Shown in pieces: positions 1 through 11,300 of a stretch of DNA of 29,584 nt (the stretch's first letter is position 1; each line of letters begins with the position of its first letter). The translations under genes and the position numbers were made by a program. A model generated the notes under the pieces. It worked only from the letters and a program-made list of their open reading frames with translations, did no database searches and had not been told where the DNA came from. This stretch comes from Saccoglossus kowalevskii (taxonomy: Eukaryota > Hemichordata > Enteropneusta > Harrimaniidae): positions 987,081-1,016,664 of the forward strand of contig NW_003130356.1 in NCBI RefSeq assembly GCF_000003605.2, written 5' to 3'.

Positions 1-6
1 TGTTTT

Positions 7-157
7 TCGAACATATTCATATTCTTACCCCCTCGCCAAGCATGATTAACATAATTAACAACATCCATAATATTTCACTTTTCTATTGTTGTTGGTGTGG
101 TCGCAAAAATGAGATACTGTATTACGTTTCTATTGATTAAAACTGGAGAACAGACTT
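7..157 (+). repeat. Dispersed repeat, copy 1 (same family as 8364-8508)
   Basis: The stretch tcgaacatattcatattctt, the ...cccctcgc.. block, catccataatat, ggtgtggtcgcaaaaatgag and ctattgattaaaactggag reappears in the same order and orientation at 8364-8508 with scattered substitutions and small indels. No protein is encoded. The left edge may be cut by the window border. It is a non-coding interspersed element of unknown class. Confidence 0.8.
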
Positions 158-2420
158 TAAATAAATAAATTATTAGACCCATATGTATATCAAGGTATAA
201 AATACGCAAACGGCATTCTCTCTTATCAGCAAATAATTATTAGTTTTACGGGCCAGTGACTTAAATTATCTCTCTTGTCACGTATAATTTCGAATTTTGG
301 GTTGATAGAGAGTGAGGAGCAATTAATAATAAAATAAAGTGAATCCTTGTTTAATTTATAATATATTTGAGAATAGCGACTGACCTTAAACGGGAAAGTA
401 TAACAATTTTGTTAGTGGACAATCGCAGCTAACTGTGGTGGAAATAAGGCGGTGCTTTGGCACGGCATGGAGTTAACAAGTCTTTCGGCGGGCAGTACAA
501 TATATCATAACAACATATCATACTGAAAATGTGGGTAATGACATATTTATATATCGTCCTACGGATACCAAGGCACCCAAATCGAATGAAATATTCCGAG
601 GCCGTAGGCGAGGTAAATATTCTGATATTGAGTCTGTGAGCTCATCATTGATGTTTCTCTCATTGCCGCTAGTCAATGCGTGTTCAGTATAACCACCATA
701 GCACATGGGGATTGCTAACTGACGGTGAATCCCCTAGTGCGATCACAAACCCCTGTGCACTGCAGTATTGCTACACGAAGCGTGCAATCACGATCAACTA
801 CAATAATTACCTGCATGCCATTTTTGGTTGAGTAAAAGTGTAGTTGAGCGCAATATCCGAAACTGTCACAGTAGTATGTCGATTTGGCTGGAGTACCAGC
901 GACACTATAATTGTAGAAAAAGATGTTTTATAAAATTAACCATACTTATAGACATGTTTTACAAATCTTCATAAATAATGTACTTCGATTGAGTTTTACA
1001 ACCTTGACTACAAAGATAACTATTTAGTGCTAACTTTGTCGAGGTGAAAGTTCAATCTAAGTACTAAATCAATCCATTTATAGTAAATACTTTTACTGCA
1101 TTGCTGACAGGTAAAAGTCCACACACTACCCGCACTGTGGCAAGGTCGAGTGGTGAACCAACTGTCTGCAAAATGGACAGAATATTGCCACCGTATAATA
1201 TCATTTAAAGACAATGTCCCCCAAATCTAACGACAATGCACCGCACATTAGTATCATAATCTTCAAATTTCTGCCGGAAACTATCTTGATAAACGTCCGA
1301 CAAAAAAATACGATAAAACAGCACGAAAGATATAGTAGACTATGACATAATTTCAGCCAAATAATAACTGTAAAACATATACCAATTCATTTTGTTCATG
1401 CAGTACGTGACAAGTATCCGAAATGAAACTAATCTTCCGAAATTAATTCGAAAAGTAATAAAAAATAATATGTGTACTATATAAAGCGACCAAGAATCAC
1501 CTTCTTTGTCTGCCATCTTGAAAAACATCGACAAAAATGGTGTTTTCTTATTGAACCAACGCATTAATTTAAAATGTTGATAAAATTGCGTAATTCCAGA
1601 TTAGAAATGAAAGAGTTCACAAGTATTTGTAAAAAAAGTTGAAATTGGTAAAATTGACTTCATAATCAATCTTGAGTCTGTTATTTAATAACAATTTAAG
1701 TTACTGATTATAAAAGCCGTATCCAACTTCCCGCTATGTTATTCTTCCAGGACAACGTCTTTTACTATATACAGAGGGGTACTAAATCAATTATATTTTG
1801 GTGAGGTCTGTAACCCGGGTCACGCCCGGATCAACTATCAATTAAAGATCATATAAGGTGTAAACTTATCAACGTTATAACTAGTTTTCGCCTCAACAAA
1901 TAACACATAACATCTAATAACATCGAAGGGCTAAAAATCTAGTTTGCAAGACACATATACGCAATAACAAACCGAGCAGTAAAACACGACATTTTTGTTA
2001 TATAGACCCATATAAACAGCACATACTATTTGCATAACTTTCCACTTAATATATTTATTAGATGCTAGTGTTACTTGGTTGTACCGGCGTCGTATTTAGG
2101 TCGCTGGCACCATTTTATGGTGATATTTTAATGGGGGTCCTTCTGAGTGATTGTAAAACAATCTATCAACTACCTGCTCCTAATCGATCAATGTATTCAA
2201 GTTGTTTATTACCCTTTCACCGAAAAAATAAATGTTGAAGTCGTCAACATACAATCATTAATTAGGTATATCTGGTTATCCCCGTAGCATTTCCAAACTA
2301 TTGATTCTAATCAAATTCTGAATCGGGTCATTATACAAATGCATGCGTAGATGTACGCTAGGTTGTGTGTGTGAAGATTAAATTTGATCGGTCCAAGCAT
2401 GTGTGATGTACTGTTGGACA

Positions 2421-2458
2421 CGAACGGACGGACGGGCGGACAGACGAACGCACGTACG
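2421..2458. repeat. Degenerate GGAC/CGGA short tandem block
   Basis: acgaacggacggacgggcgg and then acagacgaacgcacgta form an imperfect 4-mer tandem within a longer sequence (gatcggtccaagcatgtgtg...). The complementary type, cgtccgtccgagcgtctgtc, occurs at 15044-15065. Such blocks recur in marine invertebrate repeats, so both may be parts of a mobile element. Confidence 0.5.
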
Positions 2459-3426
2459 GTGGTCGTTTTCGGAGAGAATAGGGTTAATATATAGCACAAT
2501 CAAAACCCTCAAATAATATAACCTTTGTATATACCATTTTAGGGTTTCTGCTTCGTCTGAACTCAGAATTGGTTTTGTTCCTCCTCGAACCGTTCGTGAT
2601 ACTACCGACAGTTCGCGAATTATACCTCGGTAAAATACGTTATAGATTTGAATGTCCGAGAATGCCGACAGCTCATGCACGATAACAATATTCGCAACAA
2701 ACATTGACTAGCTAAGTCGTTGTGTAATAGGAAGCGCGTGGAAGAACAATTCTAAATACTATGACGAGACTGGAACGAGGATGGACAAACTTGGCGGATT
2801 TGATGACGTGTATCATGTGACATTAATTAAAACCCACAAATCGTCGATTAAGATTAATCACTTCTGTTTCCTGAAAGTTCTCAAATAAACTGAATCATAT
2901 CGGAAACAAAATTCCGAACCAAATTTTTGTGATAAACCTTACCTTACGCTGATTATGGAGTTAATATATGAGAAAGTTAAACAGTTATGACAAGTTTTTC
3001 CGGTTTCCGCTCAAAATAGTGAAACAATCTGCCAGGAACGACATTTATTGAAGAAAAAAAGGGGGCACTGACCTATATTTCGACAGTAGTAAATTGTCGT
3101 ATGCCATATGGTGTACTCATGTAAGAACCCTCCGTCGTTCATCACAGAATGTAATACAATAAAAGTAGGATCCTTTTTTGCATTAAAAATGCACAGTAGT
3201 CGACAGAAAGATTGGAACTTTTCGTTCCTGTAGACATATTGGCAGTACACAAGAATTCATTTTTGTTTCAACACTGAACTTTCAAAAATGGGTCGCGGTT
3301 AAATAGAAAATGGCGATTTGCCTGTGTATATTACTTCAGGCGCAAAAGCGAAAATTAAACCGCCTTGATCAACCTAATATTTTAGGTCGATAGCAGCCGA
3401 TATTAGAATCGACTTGTACTTTCGAC

Positions 3427-3450
3427 AAAAAAAAAAAAAAAAAAAAAAAA
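3427..3450 (+). repeat. Poly(A) run of 24 beside a splice acceptor
   Basis: Uninterrupted A run ending 26 bp before exon A of the transporter. Read through, it would encode poly-lysine, so it must be intronic. It may be the tail of an old retrotransposed insert or a slippage-prone microsatellite; no element is recognisable next to it. Confidence 0.8.
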
Positions 3451-3476
3451 TACATGTATTTTCAACTTTTTCGCAG

Positions 3477-3742
3477 GAGTCCAAGGCAGCGTATGTGCTC
3501 ATCATCATGGCGGTGTTCTGGGTTACGGAAGCCCTCCCTCTGTCAGCGACAGCATTACTACCGTTGGTGATGTTCCCATTATTGGGGGTGATGACAGCTG
3601 GTTCAGTTTCTGTGATGTATATGAAGGACACTAATGCTCTATTCCTGGGTGGTTTGATCGTAGCTGTGGCCATAGAACACTGGAATCTTCACAAACGTAT
3701 TGCTCTAAGAGTGCTGTTGCTCGTGGGATCAAACATACGATG
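3477..3742 (+). CDS. SLC13 exon A (first exon in window; TM2 to TM4 region)
   Basis: The exon starts after ...tttttcgcag and begins in frame 0 with [20 protein letters not shown]. It continues through the conserved [20 protein letters not shown] and the NLHKRIALR stretch and ends at tg|gtaaat (phase 2). Residues align one-for-one with vertebrate NaCT/NaDC up to VGSNIRW. The acceptor is preceded by a run of 24 A's at 3427-3450, and only a short pyrimidine stretch separates that run from the AG. There is no in-frame start preceding the conserved block that could supply the missing first helix. This is therefore an internal exon rather than the gene start. Confidence 0.93.
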
Positions 3743-6700
3743 GTAAATATTTAGATGAAAGCGCCCTCTGTAGTTCATTTGGTGGTATTCATTAATACTA
3801 TTTTCTTGGAAAACTAAAAACAATGCTATAATAAATATCTAAAGTTTTTTTTTTCAAATTTAGAAAACAAATGGAAAAGTTTACAGTATTTGCGATAAAC
3901 GATAGAGAACATGTTTAACTTAGTTTATACTAAAGGCTTCATTGTGATGATCCCTCTCTTCTGTACATATGTGTGCTCTTCTCCCAGAACAAGGAGACAC
4001 CCCTCAGTGTTCAGCGACGAACATCCAACACTGAGCAGTATAGTAGACGAGTTTGAGTCGATCTTATAGGCGTCCCTGATATGGGGTTTCTTCAAATCTG
4101 TGTTAACTATTGTTTAGAAATTTGCGAAATTATGTTAAATCAGTGCGCCGGGTTCCGTCAAAATGGTCAGGGTTTGGTCTCTACCGACATGAGTACAGGA
4201 TTTAAATTTGTAACTTTGCGAATCTGTGAACAAAAAAACCATGAATGTTTTGATTGTAAGTGATAATGAGTAATTAGATGCTGCATATGATTAAGCGAGA
4301 CTTCTAAATTAAAAATATACATTGAGTTAGGAGGCTTTGTTTTTCTTTGAAGGTTAGTCACGTGTTTGTCAAGGCCCTCCAGTACTTTCAAAATGAAATG
4401 AACTTGGAACTAAAGGCAGGATTTTTATTTTAATATATCGTATTTTTTTCGGCTGAAACAGCTATTTTGACACATTTCATGTTTGTATCTTGTTCTGGGA
4501 GTGATATTTCACATTTTTTTGAAATGAAAACGTAACTTTAAGGTGAATCTGACGTTTAGGCTAAAATGTAATATTATCAAGAAACGGGGACGGAATTCTG
4601 ACCGGAAATGGGTTCCAAACAGCAGGGTGATTGTGACACTAATGGAAGGTGTGTTTCAGCGTAGGTTACTGAAACAGCTTGCTGCAGCAACAAACTAGCA
4701 TCGCGCAAAGTTTGACATGCTCCGCCATATTTGTCCCGCACTTTATTCGAGGGTGACAACACAGTATTCTACTATTGTGTATTGTAAATGGCGAAAGTGT
4801 TTGCAACAAAACAGGATTACTTTCACCATCTACGTCATTTTGACGGTAGAGGGCGTGACTGATAGGAATGAAGTATTAGAAACTGACCCCATCTGTATTT
4901 TTCTGTAACATTATTTTATTTTTACGTTAGGGAAACTCGGTTGGAGGGGTAGATCTATTATGCAAAATGTATTTTCCTTTACTTAGTTTTAAACTACGTT
5001 GATATTGCTGTCAATTTTCATTTTGCTTTATAAGTACATGTATGTGGGGCTTTATGTAGCAATATGTTTTTTTCTATAACTTTTCCTTTAAAACTTTGTT
5101 TTCAACATTTTTCTGTGTGGATTATTTTTTTTCAAACCCCACAATTTTAACTCATACTTTCCTTCATTTTGAAGGTTGATGCTAGGCTTCATGATCCCCA
5201 CAGCTTGTTTATCAATGTTTATAAGCAACACGGCAACAACAGCTATGATGACACCTATCGCCCAGGCAGTGCTGACACAACTGATCGCGAAACAGAAAGA
5301 TGATGCAGCCGCTGAAGAAGGGCGTCACCATGAAAATGAGGTAATTCGTAGGTCGTAGGTCGTTCAAAAAATGTCAATGTCGATAAGTCTCCAGCATAAA
5401 TTCATAATATCTAACTTTGATTAAAATATAGTTTGCCAACAATTACAAGAATAAAATCTGTTTGATATCGTATGAGTATTTTTATGCTGTTTTATTTGCT
5501 TAACTCTACAGTATAGTTTTTAATATAATATTTTGTTTCTCGTTTTTCAGGAAATAAAAGACAATCACCTCCAAGTTGTGTCAATTTCTGACATAGACGT
5601 AAACTCAATCGACAAAGGAAATGAAATAACTAACATGGTAGAATTCAATAAAAACAATGGCGCCATCAACGACGGCTTCACATATAATACCGACGAGAAA
5701 ACGTGAGCGAAAAAGTTATTCATTGTTACGTCATGGATTGAAACAGTAATCGATGTGTTAATTAGTTAATTATTTACTACTGCTCGTAGCATTTTACTAA
5801 CGGAAAAGCAGCGAATAACTCGAATACGCATGCGCGTTGATTGTTTAAAGGGCGATGGTCGTCGCGCATCACGTGTTCGAAATTCATGTAAACAAACAAT
5901 GTATTTTACACGAGTTGTACACGACGCGACCCGACGACCACCGCTCTTGACGTACACGGTCACTTGTATTAATAAATATTAATGCCCGCAAAACAAGGTT
6001 CATGAAAATCCTAAACTAATGCATACTTCGGTATGCAGTATAAAGTAGCAATATTAAAATATTCCCGTCGCGATTCACGATTTCCGTGTGGCTGACCCGT
6101 TCAAAACTATAGGATTATGGCAACCTCAGACAACTAGTTGTCAATCAAGCTCCATGGTACTAATACTTAGTGTTAATATTGATTTCAGTGGATCGCCAGA
6201 TATAGAGGAGATCTCAAAGGCAGAAGAGCCTGCCCTCACCGACGACAACTTGGACTCGGATTCCTTATCGGATACCGACAGACTGATGTGTAAAGCCCTT
6301 GTGATATGCGTCGCGTACGCCGCGAACATCGGCGGCAGCGCTACACTGACTGGTACTGGTACTAATCTGGTGCTTACAGGTGTACTGGAAACGTAACTAT
6401 CTTAACTTTTGTCTTTCAATAAATAAACATTGACGTAAATTCAGCAAATTTACGTAAATTTCAATAGATCACACCTTTCAGCAACTCGGCGATTCCGTGA
6501 CGTAGAAATTACGTAGATGGGTAAATTTTGTTGTTTGGTTGTGTAATCATTCATAATATAACTAAACTTATCTAACAATATTTTGCCTTTCACCCCACTT
6601 CAAGTTCGTCACACAAGCGATCTGACGACCGGACCTCTCCTTTCCGGATGGGCGAGACTCTATTCACGCATGCACAATGTTGACGACTGTTCCGTTAATT

Positions 6701-8200
6701 TTAGTGAGAGAACTTCAAATTATCAGACTTGTTATCGCTGTTGGCGAAATAAAACAAAATAACTATGGACATCCTATAGACGCTGTGTTTGATTTGACAG
6801 TGCAGCCTGAGTCAGGACAGTACAAAAGTTGCCGTCTCCCTCAGTTTCTGCACTTGCAATGTGCTTACATATCTGAAAGGTTGTTAAGACCCGTATGTCT
6901 CAGCAATGCGTTTTAAAGTATAGCAGTATCAACAAGTCCCGGAGAGTTTTAAAAAATAGAAAAATATGTCTCAGGAGGAACAATGAAACTTGAATCTTCA
7001 TAGGGAAGTTTGCTCAGTCTCCAGATTCTTTCATCTGTAGTAAGAGTTGTACAACCAGATGTTATATGAATGCATTGTTTATATTAACAGGCGATACGGC
7101 AATGAACATGGTGTTGATTTTGCATCCTGGTTCATCTACTCGTTCCCTGGCATGGTTCTGTTTGAGCTGATGACATGGGGTTGGCTGCAGATATGGTTCC
7201 TGGGTCTGAGGTACGTTAAATAGCACGCCCTCGACGTTCGTATCTGTAAATACTTTCGAATCTGCCCAAATACTTCTCTATAATTATGTGATTACAGTTG
7301 CAAAGGAAACTGCTGTTCAACGTGTCCGTGTATCGACAGTCGTGAAGATGCAGCCAGATACGTCATAAGGAAGCAATACGAGGAATTAGGTTCTATGACG
7401 TAAGTGAATTACATGTTTTGCAATGAACGTCAACGTAACTTGAGAAAACAAACTCCGCGGCATATACAACGCGTAAACGATACCATTTTAAAACAAAATC
7501 AAAAGCACGAATGCGCGAATGTTTATTTTACATGTATATTCATGGATACCACGGTGCTACCATGCGCACATCAGCTTATATCGGTATTTTACGCGCAGAT
7601 TAATTAGAAACATAAATACAATTTGTCTCGTAAAATACTTTGCAATTTAATTTGAACACGCACCGCGGCACCGGGACAGTGATAAATCATTACTGGATTT
7701 TAAAGCGGGGGGAGTAGTCAGATGGCCATAGCGTGTCATTGTTTTTAGCGTGTATTGTCGTCGTCGCCTGGGACTCAATTCCCGCGCGTGCGCATGTAAC
7801 GACCTCTTCCCTTCAAGGGCGTACATAAATCACTTGTTTTACTCAGTGCGCATATTATCGAACATATAAAAGTAACAATATCATAATAGCTCTTTATTAG
7901 TCAACAGTCTTCATTAGATTATGTTATGCAATGACTCGAAACAATTTGACAGCATGTACCACACAGCACGTACACTGATATTTATACTTACCGACTCTCT
8001 TGTCCCTTGTAATACACGTTATACCATGGTTCCAATCTCTATGACTGAGCATGTACAGATGTTGCCCCTTAAAGTGATACCTAAAAAGACTCGTCCTTTT
8101 CACTCAGCAATCTTCCTGGATTTTGTGTGGTGATCTTATATATATAGTATTTTGTTTCATTAACAATATTCCTATCATTGCAACTTGAAAAACAACAATA

Positions 8201-8235
<35 letters not shown>

Positions 8236-8276
8236 ACAAACAAACAAACAAACAAACAAACAAACAAACAAACAAA

Positions 8277-8307
<31 letters not shown>

Positions 8308-11300
8308 ATTTAGTGGCATAAGTTTTAATTGTTTATTAGCGTAAAATTGCGTCGGAGATTATATCGAACATATTCATATTTTTATCCCCTCGCAAAACTT
8401 TGATTAACATCATCCATAATATCCTACCTATTGTGAAAGAGGTTGGTGTGGTCGCAAAAATGAGTTACTGTATTGCGTTTCTATTGATTAAAACTGGAGT
8501 ACAGACTTCATGCCTCGATTGCATTAAAATGATTTAACTCTTCTCCAGACCCATGCATCGGCGGAAATCGATTTGGAACACAAGAGTGGCTTAGAAGCAG
8601 TCTGTGTTCATAATAAACCCGTGATAAAATCGCAGCTGGATTTTCTGTGATACAATAATATGCACACTATCATAATCAGACGTTTTCTTTGGCACTCCGC
8701 TGAGTATAATGTTACAAACAACGTAGACCTGACGCTGGAATTTAAAATGTTATTTTCAATTTTCACTAACAAATGGGGTTCACTAATACAGCTTTTCTAT
8801 AAATCTCGCACCGGCGACGAGGTGATTTTGCGACGTCAACATCACTTAGACGGGCTTATAAACATTCCCGGAAGTCGTGATACGGCGTTTCGCAGGCGCG
8901 CGAATAGGCGGATCATTTTGGGTATAACGTAAACGCGCACAAGTGATACTGTGCTCGATCGATAATATGATAATACGATATTAAACACTCACCAGAGCGG
9001 AAACCGTGAAAAAAAAACACGACCAGGTTGATGCCATTTTCCTAGGCGGATAAAATTATAACATTCAATGAGTTGAGTGTCAAGGGAGTCTTGCAGCGAA
9101 TTTCGTGTTTAACTAACAATTTATTTCACACGCGTTGTATGCGTCGTATTGGACCGCCATTTTGAACAGCGCGCGGAGAAAGTACTTTGCCGATTGACTA
9201 CTGAGCCAACGGTACAGATTATAATAAATATGACAGAAAATAGAAACAAGTGCAACACGTGTACAGGATTGTACTTGATTCTCACACAATCTTGCCAATT
9301 ATATCGTGTTTATATTATATTTATTTATTTTGTCGCAGTTTTGCTGAGGGCGCTGTACTAGTACACTTCGTGATGCTGGCACTTCTCTGGATGACTAGGG
9401 AGATGGGAGGATACGGGTGGGGTAATCTATTCCCCGATGGGTAAGTACACACATCAAAACAGACATTGTCGTAATGCGTCATAAAACACCCCTTCTACTA
9501 TAGTGATACCGATATCGAACTGATTGTATTTTGCAACATCGTTAACCTTTGCATGGTGCGATCTGTGCGATTCGTAGTAGTGCTACCTTGTTATCAAACA
9601 ATGCGTTCTTTGCTTATTTCAAAAAGCGCACATACTCTTTATTATCATACATCTGTAACGCCATAAGTTACAGCGTGCCGTAATTTTGTGGTATTTATGG
9701 GGTATTTTCATCCTACCATATTAGGAAATGCGAATTCCAAATATAGAATGATTACTAGCGTAAGTGTCCTCTAATAATAACAAACATGGCTAGCACCAGG
9801 GTTTGACCGGACTCCGCACAAAGAAGTTCGATGATTCTGTTCTGGATTTCGGCATTCCCATGACGTATCCTTGAAAGGAAAAGATGTATAATAATAAGGT
9901 TATTACGAGGATACGTCAAAGTGTGCACTCAGACAGTACGCCGTCGCATCGAGCTTCGCTGCTCGTCGATCGATACACTCGCTGCATTTTCTTTGTGCAT
10001 ACTTTGAGGTGTCCTCGTAATAATCTCATATTCTTATTTAAAAGTTTCATGAATATCACATGACATTCGAAAGCCTCACTTTTTCCTAAAACATCTTTTA
10101 TTTATTAATGTTTAAAAAAGAATATCATATCAATTTCTCAAACCGTTATGGTTGGATCACGATGTTCTATTATTAACAACTTGGGACCGCTGGAAGCGCA
10201 CTGAAGAATTTTCTTTTCAAACTCGAATTGACAGAAACCTGAAATGTAATATTGCAATAATGGCGACTACTTGAAAGAAACTTGTACATGCTCCCCGGGG
10301 ATTATTTAAATTCCATGTACGTATCAAGCTTCGTACATTTACAGGAGCTATTCTCCTCGGAAATCCTCTTCAGTGAAATCTCGATGACTTGATGTCCGAC
10401 AATCGCGAGATCAGTCATTAGTATCGGCAGTTTTTGTAAACAACCCAAGCTACGTTAACCTTTCCTAACCAGAGTCGCATTTCACAAAATTAACGCGCCT
10501 AATGTCGCCTACATCCTCCGGAATTTGAATGTCAAAAAAAAATGGGTAAATTGCGTCCTTTGTTCTTCTGTTTTATCATGGACCGGGTAGGTCCCTGGTT
10601 TTATGTAACATTAACGGTGACAGATGTATGATAATAAAGAGTATGTGCATGCATTAAATATTCACTGGGTTTTAATTTTGCTATTTTCGCAAAATCCGCT
10701 AAATTAAATCTACGTAAACATGTAAAATAACAATAAAACTCATTGTTTCCTTGACAAATTCTTGAAATTAAAACACAGTGAATATGTTCAAAGTATCAAA
10801 ATAGTGAAATTAAATGTCAGCTAAAATAAACCGTTTTACAGTACGTCATAGCGCGGCACAAAATGGCAGATTTGTTGACAAAACGTAACGCTGAAACAGT
10901 CGATGTGTTTATTGTTCTCTTACGTAATCGACAATTGAATACATATGTTCTTTGTAATATCTGTAGATACGTTTCTGACGCCACGCCTGCAATTCTCATC
11001 TCAGTGTTACTATTTTTCTGCCCGTCACAACCACCTAACTTTTTATGCTGCAGAAGAAGTGGCGGTAAATTATTCGTATTTTTCTTTTAATAATCATAAA
11101 TATTTACTGAGGATGCTGTATCGTCGTTCTCATAAGACGATAAGTATTACACATCATTATTGATTTAATGAGGAGACCGAGCACTTTGACGATGTTCGAC
11201 GTTCTGTGGCAGATAGCGACTGACTGTCTCGTCCGTAGGGGGTCCCATTCTACGCAACGTTCTTCATTATCGCCATTCAGACAATAGACATCTTGCATAG

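Larger units (their letters stand above)
158..3476. other. Upstream non-coding region (5' flank or first intron of SLC13)
   Basis: No convincing exon was found on either strand. I looked for a start-plus-helix exon of about 35 residues ending in phase 0 to precede 3477 and found none. The stretch is AT-rich and contains the (GGAC)-type block at 2421-2458. The longest open frame, 2378-2704 on minus, is largely a translation of that block and has no family resemblance. Confidence 0.6.
7400..9338 (+). other. Intron F-G (1.9 kb), repeat-rich
   Basis: The longest intron of the gene. In order it holds the TTAA MITE (7700-7816), the TAAA/CAAA microsatellite and the second copy of the dispersed repeat. 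No exon or RNA gene was recognised; the open frame at 8660-8932 has no family features. Confidence 0.8.

Noticed and set aside
2378-2704. 108-codon frame on minus with VRLSARPSVR-type residues
   Set aside because: The distinctive part is a translation of the GGAC tandem block; nothing else supports a gene.
6376-6381. Alternative donor cag|gtgtac in exon D
   Set aside because: Using it removes 17 bases and breaks the frame into exon E, whereas gaaac|gtaact 17 bases later keeps frame and family spacing.
8081-8319. Leu/Phe/Cys/Val repeat proteins on minus
   Set aside because: These are direct translations of the TAAA/CAAA microsatellite, not genes.
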